Shown piece after piece: positions 10,313 to 20,379 of a stretch of DNA of 64,000 bases. Position 1 is the stretch's first letter. Each line of letters opens with the position of its first letter. Below the pieces are notes generated by a model that worked only from the letters and a program-made list of their open reading frames with translations, made no database searches and was not told the DNA's origin. The position numbers and the translations under genes are program-made. Origin of the DNA: Aegilops tauschii subsp. strangulata (Eukaryota; Streptophyta; Magnoliopsida; Poales; Poaceae); NCBI RefSeq assembly GCF_002575655.3, contig NC_053037.3, positions 322,427,294 through 322,491,293 of the forward strand. Direction: 5' to 3'.

Positions 10313-10740
10313 CTAGGGCTGGAATTCTGGCCGCCAGATATTTCGACTTGAAACGCTGAGGCTCGACTGGTTGGGGTTGCCTATGTGCGTACCACGCACG
10401 CCACCGAAGGACACGAGCCCGGTTTTTTTTAGGATCAACACGAGCCAAGGTCTGGCTGGTACGCCGTTGGGTCCTACCATTCGAGAATATGAAAGGAACC
10501 TTTTAAATTGCCGAACGAATCTATGTGTATTACAATACCCGTATTTTCCTTGCAAATACTAATCTCAACGTGGTAATTGATTTATGACGAGTTGTTGAAT
10601 TAGAGTGAGTTTGTGATATAGTGATCTCAACGTGGATTTCACATTTCATGGTATCCCTAGTAAGTTTTCCAATGCAAATTCAAATTTAAAAGATGAACAA
10701 TATGGAGGTGAGAAAACTTTGTATGTATCAAGCATATGAC

Positions 10741-10771
10741 CACACACACACACACACACACAGACACACAC
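10741..10771. repeat. (CA)n microsatellite
   Basis: An uninterrupted CA run of about 22 bases followed by imperfect CACA/GACACACA units. Confidence 0.9.
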
Positions 10772-10851
10772 GCACGAACACAACAACAATCCAATAAGTA
10801 TAGTGCATCTATTTTTCCAAACCATGCATGTATGACACGAATTCAAAAATA

Positions 10852-11011
10852 CTCCTTCTATTCCTAAATATTAGTCTTTTAGTGAGTTCAACAAGTGACT
10901 ACATACGGAGCAAAATGAGTGAATCTAGACTCTAAAATATGTCTATATACATCCGTATGTGCCAGTCCATTTAAAGCCTCTAAAAAGACTAATATTTAGG
11001 AACGAAGGGAG
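10852..11011. mobile_element. Stowaway MITE
   Basis: The termini read CTCCTTCTATTCCTAAATA and, on the opposite strand, CTCCCTTCGTTCCTAAATA. The element is 160 bp and is flanked by TA on both sides (10850-10851, 11012-11013). The GACTAATATTTAGG subterminal wording is typical of Triticeae Stowaway families. It sits inside block copy 2 and is absent from copy 1, so it inserted after the duplication. Confidence 0.9.
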
Positions 11012-11262
11012 TAAAATGTAAGACATCCATGGTCCTCAGTTCAATATTTAAAATGAACATGAAACTGAAACATGAATATTAAGTCTAGTACCACAGTACA
11101 TGCAAATGTTGTGTTTAGGCGGAGCTATGATTGTCGGGGGTCAACCCCTCGACCTTAGATAAAATTGTGGAGCTCTGTTTAGGGTTGTTTAGATTATATT
11201 TGTCCCCACCCTCCCAACCACCGATTGGTTGCGCACCCCCCACCCCTCCTCCCCGGGAGAAT

Positions 11263-12200
11263 ATCATGTGCCCCCATACCTTAGATGCTATATGCCGATA
11301 CGAGTTGCTTGGAGCTTGTAGATCTAAGATATAGCAGCTCACATGACGTGTCTTAATATTTTTGCAGGAAACCTTGATGAGTTTGAGAATTGCACACAAT
11401 TTGTACAAAAACTACTTAGATGCCCTTTGATCCCATATCCAACGAACTCGAAGCTCGTATCACCGTAGCATCTAAGATGAAGGAGGACATCATATTCTCC
11501 TGTATGTAAGAATATCATGTGCTACCACACCTTAGATGCTTTGGTGATACAAGCTCTTCGGAGGCGTTGGATTTGTGACCCAACACCTCCTCGGTGGTTC
11601 GAATGGTTTTTTGCAGAAAAGTCCCAAAAGAGTTCGGCCACTGCTTACAAGCACAAAGACTGCTCAGATGCCATTGGATCTCAGATCAAACGACCTCCAA
11701 GCTCGTATCACCGTAGCATCCAAGCTGCGATAGCACCTTATGTTTTCTCGCACGGGAGAGTATGAGGTGCTCCCGCACCATAGATTCTATGGTGATACGA
11801 GTTCACTGAGATCTAACGGCCCACAGTAGGAGGTTTGAATGTTTTTGCAATATACGGCTGATAGAGTTTGGGAAATGCGCAGAAAGTACAAGTACTACGC
11901 ATGTGCCGTCTGATCACTGATCATGCGACCTAGATGCTCATATCACCGTAGCGGGTAATTAAGCTACGGGGAGCACCTAATATGAGCACCGGGGAGCCGT
12001 TGGATCGAAGATGCAGCGGCACACACGAGGCCTAAATGTTTTATTTGCAAAAAAAAAACCTTTGGAGAGTTTGGAAATTGCGCATAATTACAAAGACTAC
12101 TCCCAAGCCATTGGATCTCACTTCCAACGGTGTAAAAACTCGTATCACCATAGTATCTAAGCTGCGGGGTGGATGTGATATTCTATGCCGCTATCATTTT
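11263..12200. repeat. Four-copy diverged tandem array, unit about 248 bp
   Basis: Units begin at about 11263, 11514, 11762 and 11990. Each starts near a (G/A)ATATCATGTGC or ATGAGGTGC motif and a CCTTAGATGCT..GGTGATACGAG motif. It continues through GTTTGxGAATTGCGCA, ACAAAGACTACT and GATGCC.TTGGATC, and ends with CTCGTATCACCGTAGCATCTAAG-like sequence, split here as CTCGTATCACC and GTAGCATC. The opening and closing motifs are inverted relative to each other, so every unit can fold with its neighbour. The units have diverged strongly. No frame runs through them. Confidence 0.75.
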
Positions 12201-12609
12201 TGTTCGTAAACTTGCAAAATACGTGTAACTTGTGCCATTACTTGTCTAACCGCGCAAAGTGTTTGTCCAAAAAAACCATCCTACACTGAAATATTGGAAC
12301 AACACATGGGGGTCCCACTTGTCATTAATCAAATTTGGACCTAAAACTAACTAATCTGAAAGACGAGATTCGAACTTGCAACCTGGACTACAAAGCGTAA
12401 GTCGATAGCCTGATAAAACGAACGGTTGTTGGCTTTGTCCCATAACTTGATTTTATACAGTACTTGCGTTGAGTAGAGCAGAGGGAGTGCCTCGTCAACA
12501 CGTGCATGACCGTTGTCTCACTTACTGGTGGGTCCCAGGTCTGCGATCTCAATCTCTCTTCTCTCCATCGTCTAACCTTTGCACGGGCACACACGAAGAG
12601 CGGCGCTAG

Positions 12610-13166
12610 CTTGCCGTGGTGTTATTACAACTAAAAAAAAGCTTGGAAAATAGAAGAATCGCCTAGAACAAGAGACGTTGTGGCTGGTCGAGACGGAGCT
12701 AACCACATCTATCCTCCGTGCCACATTTGCATGATGAAGCTGTGTGGCTAGTGGGGTGTTTTCGACCAACTGGTTGGGTCCCGAGGTCGAACCATAGGTA
12801 CTACGTCTGATACAGTATATTTTTACACGCACATTTTTCCTCCGTGCCGAGACGTGGCACACCCTACCGCGCGGTTTCGGGGTCCTCCCGGGTGGTGCAC
12901 GCATATATTCTTCCTGACGTGGGACGCCCTACCGCGCGTTTTCTGGGTCCTCCTCGGTCGTAACGCCGAAGCAAGTAAATGAGTCGTCAAATCACGAAAG
13001 ACCACCTTTCCCGCCGAGTACATCAGTGAAGCACGGTGGCTAGCTAGTTGGGCTAGTTCGACCGATTAGCTAGGCCGCCGCCACATTTGTTTTTTCACCC
13101 CTTTTTTATCTACTTGCCGGCAGGTAAATTTAAATATCCACCGCGGCTTTGCTCTGGTGTTTGGGT
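12610..13166. other. Intergenic region upstream of the coiled-coil frame
   Basis: No gene is supported. A segment at 12861-13035 contains two similar GACGTGGxACxCCCTACCGCGCG units (12851 and 12919) followed by a GAGTCGTCAAATCACGAAAG motif. That motif is related to the upstream modules of the genes at 15095 and 18531. It may be promoter DNA of the 13437 frame. Confidence 0.35.
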
Positions 13167-13245
13167 GCGGCAGGATTTTTAATTTTTTGATTGACGGGAG
13201 CAGGCGCGGCAGGATTTTTAATTTTTTGATTGATGGGAGCAGGCG
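13167..13245. repeat. 39-bp tandem duplication
   Basis: Two copies (13167-13205 and 13206-13244) of a unit starting GCGGCAGGATTTTTAATTTT and ending GGGAGCAGG. They differ by one base. It lies about 200 bp upstream of the coiled-coil frame. Confidence 0.85.
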
Positions 13246-13436
13246 CGGCAGCAATTAGTCACGATGACTCCGCCTGTAAAAACCCACTGCTCCCTGATGT
13301 GAGAAGTCATCGACTGGTGTTCTACCGTGGTGAAAACCAAAAGATTCCCCGCTCCCTTCGCCTTCCCGTAGATTGCATTGCCTTTCAGCCGTTTCGCCCC
13401 CTTTGCTTCCTCTCCCCATTGCTTCTACCTGGTGCC

Positions 13437-14141
13437 ATGGCGGCATAGCAGATCACGGAGTCCGAGGTGAGGCGCCTCACACAGGAGCTCCATGCCAAGG
13501 ATGCGGAGCTCAGGGCCAAGGACGTGGAGCTCCGTGAGCTCAAGGAGGAGAGGAGTGCCATGCTCCTCCGTTATGTGCGGGAGTTCACGGAGCTTCAAAA
13601 GCGGCAGGCGTCCACCACAAAGATGCTCGAGGCATCGGCGGCGTTGCTGCAGAAAGCGGGAGATACGATAGGCCGTCAGGGGAGCCAGCTGGAGCGCGAG
13701 CGGGCCGATCGTGACGAGGTCCAGGATCGCCTCAGCCACTTGGTGAACCAAGTTGCCACGCACGTGTTGCGGCCGCGCGATGCCTGCCGTCATGCCAGCG
13801 CGACGATGCCGGCCGTCGGGCTAAACCCGTTCGACCACCCGGTCGACTTCAATGAGCTGCGGCTTCCTGACCTGGTCTCCTTCTTCACCTATATCTCCGA
13901 GGAGCTAAGCCGTCTCCGCGCGATGGTGGGGGCTGAGCTTGACAAGGAGGGTTTGCGGGCTGCCGTCGCTGTTGCCGGGCGAATCCTTTCAGGGCTCCGT
14001 CACCGGAATCCATTCGTGCCATTGGACGCCGTCTTTGACGAGCCGGCTCCCGTCGATCGGGAGCGGGCTCTGCGGGCGGTTGCACCCTGCATCACCAACG
14101 CCGTGCGCCTCGAGAAGCAGAGGGACTTCGGTGGTGTTTAG
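13437..14141 (+). pseudogene. Coiled-coil protein frame with a premature stop at codon 4
   Basis: The leader-like sequence ends CTGGTGCCATGG. The frame then reads ATG GCG GCA TAG and stays open for 230 further codons to a TAG at 14139-14141. The encoded protein has a long charged coiled coil in about its first 115 residues (LHAKDAELRAKDVELRELKE, then REFTELQKRQAS). A helical C-terminal half follows with LRLPDLVSFFTYISEELSRL and ILSGLRHRNPF. A downstream in-frame ATG at about 13558 could start a shorter protein lacking part of the coil. The family is not recognised. GC-rich codon use suggests a genuine grass gene. The stop may be a recent mutation, since the rest is undamaged. Confidence 0.55.
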
Positions 14142-14880
14142 GCGCCCTCTGCATGGGCATGTCCATGTCTCAGCGCAACATGACTGTTGGATCAAACTCA
14201 GATGGTGCCGATCAGTCACTGTAGCACAAAGCGTGTGGGTGTGTTTGGTTGCATTCTCATCTCAATATAGTTGTTTCCTCTTCGTGTTTGTCAACCTACT
14301 AGTGTGGACTCATGCACCCTTCATGCACTCTGCCAAACACCCAAAAGTGGGTCGAGAAGGGAACCTTTGCTCCCATCCTGTGCACCCTTCATACACCCTG
14401 CCTAACACTATTCGTGCTTCATATGGTTCATGTTTCATGGAGTACTGTAGCACCGTACTCTCCATGCGTTGTGGACCTAGTTCTGTTAACATTGATCTCA
14501 CCGTTCATTCTCGACCGGACAGTCAAAAAAGCGGTACTATGTTACATATAGGAGTAGTTGACATGCGCACAACATCATTTGTTATCGTCATATCTTACTA
14601 CACTAGCAACAAGATTGTGTAGTACTGACGTATGAACCACTGCACATGCCTAGTAGTAGGAGCACTGTGTATGTTCAAGTGGCTGCCGTGTTTTGCACTC
14701 CTCCGTCGTAAGAGTGGAAACGCTTGCTATAATCATTTTTTTCTTCAGAAAAACAGTGGACACGCTCTACCGTGCGGATCCTCCTCCAGCCATGCACTAA
14801 ATTACTCACTTTCGCCGACGTGTGGGACAGCCAGCACCTGGGTCCACCAGCCATGCACTAAATTACTCCGTAGTAGAGTG
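14142..14880. other. Gene-free stretch
   Basis: Mixed sequence with CACCCTTCATGCAC / CACCCTTCATACAC direct-repeat wording (14318 and 14385). The segment from about 14770 already resembles the upstream region of the next gene. No gene is visible. Confidence 0.35.
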
Positions 14881-14881
14881 A

Positions 14882-15094
14882 CGGTAGACTACCCCGATAG
14901 AACCGCCGCAGTAATGCCCAATGAGCCGTCAAATCAGAAAAACCCCTCCTTTCCAGCAGTAAGTTGGACGGACGAAGCAACCATCATTTCACTCTTCTCT
15001 CTCAGCTTCCTCTCTTGAAGAAAACCCCCACTCGCTTCGCTTCTCCCTCATCTAGTTCCTCCTTTCACTCTTCTCTCTTAGCTTCCTCTCTTGG
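14882..15094 (+). promoter_or_regulatory. Upstream module of the 15095 gene, shared with the 18531 gene
   Basis: GCCGCAGTAATGCCCAATGAG followed by CC.TCAAATCA (about 14904-14937), then CCTTTC.AGC and CAGTAAG.TGGACGGA.GAAGCA (about 14950-14980), is repeated almost unchanged at 18374-18450 upstream of the second B3 gene. A weaker version lies at 12965-13035. No clear TATA box is seen. The leader contains two copies of TTCACTCTTCTCTCT.AGCTTCCTCTCTTG-like wording (14989 and 15064). I infer promoter or leader duplication along with the genes. Confidence 0.5.
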
Positions 15095-16199
15095 ATGGAC
15101 GCTGGAGCACCGGCCGACGTGATGTCTATGGCTCTGGCCAAAACCGTCGAGGCTCATGATATGAAGAAGCGCAAGCACCCCGCCGAGACTACCGCAGACA
15201 AGCTCAAAGCCATCGCCCTGTCCAAGCCCCCCTCTCCGGGATCCCTCATTAAGCAAGTCCAGGTAATGTCTCTTGTTGACGATCTTTTTCTCGATCTTGA
15301 TCATGTTTTTTCATCTAACACGCAGTACTAGTACTGGTAGTACAACTTTCTGGGTGATCTTGCATGTGATTTTAGTGTGCCAAATGGCGGTTCTAAATTC
15401 CTCTTTTGACCAAAACATGCGAGAGGTTGACACTGATTTCTTATAGATTACTTTCAACTACTCCCTCTGTCCCAAATTTCTTGTCTTAGATTTGTCTAGA
15501 TACAGATGTATCTAATACTAAAATGTGACTTGATACATCCGTATCTAGACAAATCTAAGACAAGAATTTTGGGACGGAGGGAGTACTTTATGAACATCAA
15601 TGCTACCTTTTAAGAGGGTATATTTGCCTCAGTAACTTGTGTTATGGATATTGCATGTAATCCCTCTGCTCTCATGCCTTTGAAGACATGTTCTAGTGTC
15701 TTTGTTCACTCATTTCTGTGCGTATATGTAGTCATATATGCAGTATAATATCGAAAATCATCTTATATTTCTGAACGGAGGTAGTAATAAAATATGTTTC
15801 TGTTTGAATTAGAACCAGGTCCGCGGTGGAGATGAAGTTCTCAAAGTCATGCCGTGTGAACTGGAAGACCTGATGATGAGTTCTACTGCTGAACTATCCA
15901 GCTGTTGGGTCCTTGTCGCCACGTGTCCTGAACTAGTGTTTTCCTGTAGCATTGTTGTCAGGCGTGTTCTCGAGGTTGTACTTGACCACAACAATTTCCT
16001 GGCTGTGCCTTCGATTACGAAGGGTGTGGTTCTTGTAAAGCTTCCCAACAAATCTGATGCGGCCTCTCTTCATCATCATGTTTATGAGTGGAAAGACCAC
16101 TCTATTTGGTTCTCCAAGGTTGACAAGATGGTGATGGTGCATGTAGACATCTCACACGAAGTCCATGGCCTAGTCAGTTATGCGGGGTTCATCCCGTAG
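15095..16199 (+). CDS. Two-exon gene of unknown function
   Basis: Exon 1 (15095-15262) starts with ATG after a pyrimidine-rich leader and encodes a basic N-terminus (MDAGAPADVMSMALAKTVEA, then KKRKHP). It ends CAG before a GTAATG donor. A 550-base intron holds a Stowaway MITE and ends TTGAATTAG. Exon 2 (15813-16199) continues in the same phase (0) to TAG. The product is about 184 residues. The second half has alternating hydrophobic strands (SCWVLVATCPELVF, GVVLVKLPN, HSIWFSKVDKMVMV) but no domain I can name. Its position between the coiled-coil frame and the B3 gene, and its upstream module shared with the second B3 gene, suggest it belongs to the same duplicated gene group. Exon 2 might instead splice onward into the B3 exons at 16464. 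Confidence 0.5.
15461..15583. mobile_element. Stowaway MITE within an intron
   Basis: A 123-bp inverted-repeat element with termini CTCCCTCTGTCCCAAATTTC and, on the other strand, CTCCCTCCGTCCCAAAATTC. It is flanked by TA (15459-15460 and 15584-15585). It folds along nearly its whole length (TCTAGATACxGATGTATC). It lies in the intron of the gene at 15095-16199. A half-terminus ending GAACGGAGGTAGTA near 15774-15787 may be the remnant of another. Confidence 0.9.
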
Positions 16200-16463
16200 G
16201 TCGGTGGCAAGAAATAGTCTGCAGAGTTTAGTTAGTGCAACTTTGCTTGTCTGTAGTAAGTACTATTGTTCAGTACTTGATTTGTGTTTGTGAACCCTGC
16301 ATTGTTTATTAGTACTGCCGCTTTTGGTGTGTGAATGGTCTATGTTAATGTCTATGTTAACGTCTGTCCACTCAATTCAGTCTGTATATTTTGAAGTATC
16401 CAGATCATATTTTTTGTGAGGACGGTTTATCAATTATGGTTACACTCCAATATCGCATTGCAG
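16200..16463. other. Short spacer between gene models
   Basis: AT-rich sequence between the TAG of the two-exon gene and the first called exon of the B3 gene. It may contain the 3' untranslated region of the former. No distinct exon is seen. Confidence 0.3.
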
Positions 16464-17739
16464 GGTTTATCGCACCCACTAGGATTTCCAGTCCCATGGA
16501 TGTTCGGTCCATACGATTTGTCACGACCTTTGGACTGTCCTGCTTATGGGAGTAGGCGGGGCCCCTGCATGCCACGCGTAGTTGGACGATCAATCTTCTG
16601 TTTAGTACTTCAACATAGTGATTTCCTGGTAAGGATTCACTCGTGTCACATCAAGTAAATCTTATTGATTTACTGTCTAAATCTTATTGATTTAATGTCA
16701 TGTTTTCTTTCTTTTCCTGCAATTTTACGATGCAAGTTTTGCCATGTGACTTCATCACAGAATAAACCGTTTGGTTTGCTCTACGATGGCTATTTTTACA
16801 GGTTTCACTTCTTATGTTGTGTCAGTAACGAAGGCACTGTCCATCACTTATATTACTGGAAAAAGTTGGATCAGTCTGTTGTCTGAGTACAAGCTGAATC
16901 CCTATGATGAACTGCAGTTTGGTTTAACAAAAACACCACAATTAGTCCTTCTCGCGTTTAAAAGAAATGAAGAAAAAAACTGGATCACGGTCACGGATCC
17001 TAGTCAAGTTAGAAAGCTGATCATAGCAGACCAGACACGATCGTCGCTGTCTTGCACAGATCGAGCATCGGCAGTTGCTCTAGCACTGATAGCGGCAGCA
17101 GCTCAGTCCGATCCAGCTGAGGATTGGGCACCGACCGCGTCAGCGGATCAGTCTGATCTACCGGAGGATTGGGCATCGACACCGGCACCTGCTCCGACCC
17201 TGGCACCAGCTCTACAAGGAGCACCATCTCCGGCAGCAGTAGCGGCTTCGGCACCTGCACCAACACTTGCACTTGCATCTGCTCCGGCCCGTGCAGTTGC
17301 ACCGGCAACAGACTGGGCTGTAGTTCACACTTCATATACCAAAGTCCTTACAAAAACCGACATGTCTACCTTCTTGGTAAGCATTGGCCGCCCAAGTGCT
17401 TCGTTCTTTTTTCTTTCCATGTTGTTTCACATGATTCACTGTGTTGATCTAACTGTTTGGGTATGTCTTCTTGTTTGCAAACAGAGAATTCCTAGAGCAA
17501 CGAGGGAGTCGTTCAACAATCCAGGCGACCGCGGCCAAGTTTCTCTTACCATGCGCAACCTTGGTGTGAATGAACCTGCTCAATATACCGTAAGTACAAA
17601 GGATGGTCGCATGATGATTGATGCTAAAGGATGGTCAAGGTTCAAATCTAAATCATATCTTGCGGTAGGGGATGATGTCAAAATCGAACTTTCTCGGCAA
17701 GGAGAGCTGGTCCAAATCAACTTTGAAATTCTTCAGTAG
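16464..17739 (+). CDS. B3-domain (REM-like) protein, N-terminus uncertain
   Basis: Three exons fit without phase change: 16464-16628 (after TTGCAG, before GTAAGG), 16801-17376 (after TTTTTACAG, before GTAAGC) and 17485-17739 (after GCAAACAG, to TAG), giving about 331 residues. Exon 2 carries GKSWISLLSEYKLNPYDELQ, the C-terminal half of a B3 DNA-binding fold, then an Ala/Pro-rich linker (PAPTLAPALQGAPSP). Exon 3 carries LTMRNLGV and GWSRFKSKSYLAVGDDVKIEL-type wording (GW at residue 297, VGDDVKIEL just after), a second B3 fold. Plant B3 proteins of this type bind DNA in the nucleus. The start codon is not found, so an upstream exon, perhaps those at 15095-16199, may be missing. The frame is open through the 108-base intron, so that intron is inferred from its splice sites and hydrophobic T-rich content. 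Confidence 0.55.
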
Positions 17740-18300
17740 CAGCACGCAACTGCCGAACTGATCTATCCTCCGAGAGATTTTGATGTAATAATCTGGCATG
17801 GTGAAACAAGTGTCCTGTGTGTATAAGTAGTACGAGAGTATTATTTATCACATGGTATATCGTTGATAGAATTGCAACTTGGATTGCTGGTTAGGAACTG
17901 TCGTTCGATTTCATTCCAACAGCTGCCGTGCTTTATTCAATTTTGTGTATTCTCCTTGCGACAACATCTAAAACCAGCGCCGTACCGATCGCTTGCAATA
18001 TGAAAAGCGTTGAGGTAGAACACATGGGCCCCCAAACATGCAGGGTCGGCCTGCGGCCCAAAGTCCAGAACCGTGAGCCTATCTGAGTATTATATTCTCA
18101 GCTGAACCCCCATAAAAAAAGCTGAACCCCCATAATGCCCGTGCGTTGCAGAGGGAGTATATTTCTCGGCAAGGTGAGCCTGTGATATAAAAGATTTGTA
18201 TATTTCTTTACAGAGGGAGTATCTCTCTGTCAAAAAATATATTTATGTGTAACTAGTTACTCCTGTCTTTCTACTTCCTTTCGCTGATATGTGGGGCAAC
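17740..18300. other. Intergenic region after the B3 gene
   Basis: No gene is visible. The wording GCTGAACCCCCATAA is duplicated at 18101 and 18121. Fragments resembling MITE ends (AGAGGGAGTAT) occur at 18149 and 18211. Confidence 0.35.
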
Positions 18301-18351
18301 CGGCAACGGGGTCCACGTGCCATATGCACAAATTAGAGTGCACAACTTCAC

Positions 18352-18530
18352 AGTAGACACACCCCGGTTGAAGCGCCGCAGTAATGCCCAATGAGCCATC
18401 AAATCACAACCCCCCTTTCTAGCTTTAGCAGTAAGCTGGACGGATGAAGCATCACTGGGCCTGAATCCCCTTCTCCCTCGTCTGCTTGTTCAGAGAAAAC
18501 CCCCTCTCGGCGATTGCATAGGGTTTTCTC
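18352..18530 (+). promoter_or_regulatory. Upstream module of the second B3 gene
   Basis: Contains GCCGCAGTAATGCCCAATGAG, TCAAATCA and CAGTAAGCTGGACGGATGAAG in the same order and spacing as 14882-14985. It ends in a leader-like stretch (GAGAAAACCCCCTCTCGGCG) just before the ATG at 18531. Confidence 0.5.
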
Positions 18531-19827
18531 ATGGAGAACCAGGTACGAATTCTTCATCCATCCCTGATAAATCCAAGTCCCTTGGTCGCAGGTAATCCTA
18601 GGATGGCAGCCGCCGCCGTTGATGCATTTTTCTTCCTACTGAATCTAGTGTGTTTCATTTGCAGTGCCCAAAGTGCGAGTACCCTACAGGTTTCTGCACC
18701 CTCGGCGAGACGCCACACTTGTTCCTTCTCATCCTAACACAGCATTTTGAAACGCGCACAGTATGTTCCTAGAATCCTCTTTTCTATCCGGGAGGGTGGG
18801 GTTTTTTTGAACATGCTGTGTTCTCATATTATTTTTCCTGCAGTGTATTATTTGCTCTGCCAGAACACATGTACTCAAGATGCTCGGCCTTGCCATAACT
18901 GAATACACTAGTTTAATGGTCACAGTGAAGACAAGCCATGGATATAAGTTCTGAGTTGGGTCATGAACCAAGAAGATCACTGCTTTTTTTATGGCCGAAC
19001 TTGGATAAACTTTCTCAAGTGTTACGGACTGAAAGTTGGCGCACGAATGTTGATGGAAATAGCAGAACCTGGTCTCATCTTCACTGCGATCTTCCACCCC
19101 GACGTCGTTCCAATTGTTCATCCATGTTAGTTTTGTATCTGGTTCTTGCTTGTTGCCTCGATTACTTCTTAATCCACCTATTCTGTCTAACTAATCACAA
19201 TTTAACTTTAGAAGTAGCAACGAATCTCTCACGAAGATGCTACTTCTAACTAATATTTTCTTATAATTGTGGCACGTGTAGGTTTTTTCAGAGTTAAGCA
19301 GTCTGCTCGTTTGTTACTCTGTAATAACTCGGCTGTTACTAATGGCACTGAAGTTGACTGGATCGACATCCACAAGTTCCTACACTTTATTGATCGTCTT
19401 GAGGTCCTTGTGGGGCGTTTCAATGGTGGAAGGCCACGTGGAATATGTGTGCCACTGCCGCACTCATTGAACAGGTCCAACTATGTCAAGAAACTTATGG
19501 TACGAGCTGTTTTCTGTTATATATGTTGTTCATAAACTATTGCTTATACACAGTTTTACAGCTGTGATCTTCTTGAAACAGGAACTGCCGAGTTCTATTG
19601 TTCCTATACAGATGCCTGACCATGGTTGGGTCAGACTTGCGCTTGGTCACAACATGATGTTTATGTCGACCTACTAAATTCCCCTTGGAGATGAAAAGAT
19701 ACTTATTCATGGGTGGTCTCAAATAATGAAGGCCCGTCCATCTTGGAGAATAGGACAGAAGATTATGTTCATGCTTTTCCATGGCTCTAAAGCGAATATC
19801 CTGTTTATTGACCACGTTGCGAGATGA
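18531..19827 (+). pseudogene. Second B3-domain gene, broken
   Basis: Exons can be traced by splice signals: 18531-18542 (MENQ), 18665-18760 (CPKCEYPTGFCTLGETPHLF), 18844 onward, 19292-19499 and 19582-19827. Exon 3 meets TGA at 18952-18954. A different frame just downstream holds FYGRTWINFLKCYGLKVGAR, the C-terminal half of a B3 fold, so there is a frameshift. Exon 5 encodes VRLALGHNMM, an in-frame TAA at 19675-19677, then HGWSQIMKARPSWRIGQKIM, a second B3 fold, and TGA at 19825. Two CxxC pairs (CPKC, CIIC) near the start look like a small zinc-binding segment. The order of two B3 halves with a linker matches the gene at 16464-17739. At least one frameshift and one nonsense mutation make it non-functional. 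Confidence 0.6.
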
Positions 19828-20040
19828 AGCCGCTTTCAGAAGGTTGTGGATGCGCGCGGTGGCGCCTGGGCCTTGTCCTGGGGCTTGGCGGCCTCACCCT
19901 TGGTTAACTGTAGGCAAAGTAGCACTGTTCGAGGCGTGCTTTGTACGGTTGAACCTGTATAAGTACTCATACTGCTTTCAACTTTGGTTGTTAAGTGCCC
20001 CTGCTGGTTTCAGTTAAGGTTGCTAAGTACTCTTGCTACT

Positions 20041-20320
20041 TTTACAGTCTGTCGTGTTTCTTCAGTCTTGTCTTCCTCCAGCCACCAAAACCAAACCAGC
20101 GCCGGCGGGGCCGCCTGCTTCCGCCTCCCACGGCTGGCTGCGCCTCAGCGCACGCATCGTCGCCCCACCGTCTCCTAAATCGTTAACGCCGACGTCCTCC
20201 ACGCGCTTTGGTGCGCTCGCCGCGGCGCCACCCTCTCGCGTTGTCAACATGGTCAACAAACAACAGGAATCGGCAGAAGTACGTGGAGAGGATGACAGTA
20301 GGGGCCCACCACGTTAGCGT
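20041..20320 (+). repeat. GC-rich segment duplicated at 21068-21440, copy 1
   Basis: GTCGTGTTTCTTCA.TCT, GCGCCGGCGGG.CCGCCT, CCGCCTCCC, CTCAGCGC and later CATGGTCAA and ACGTGGAGAGG appear in the same order in both segments. Multiple frames are open because of composition. I infer a duplicated transposon subterminal region rather than a gene. Confidence 0.5.
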
Positions 20321-20379
20321 ATGGAAAAATAAAATGCTTCCTCCTAGTGTTTTCCTGACATCTGGGACCCACGACATTG

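Larger units (their letters stand above)
10313..12610. repeat. Diverged duplicated block, copy 2
   Basis: This is the counterpart of 5758-8230, with the same order of landmarks. It differs by carrying a Stowaway MITE (10852-11011), a CA microsatellite and the tandem array at 11263-12200, and by lacking the Mutator MITE and the TC-rich region. Both copies end in TCACTTACTGGTGGGT followed by CT-rich sequence and ACGGGCA. Confidence 0.7.

Noticed and set aside
14240..14640. Possible hAT or Tourist-type MITE (GTGTGTTTGGTTGCATTCTC near 14240)
   Set aside because: No matching inverted terminus or target duplication could be found.
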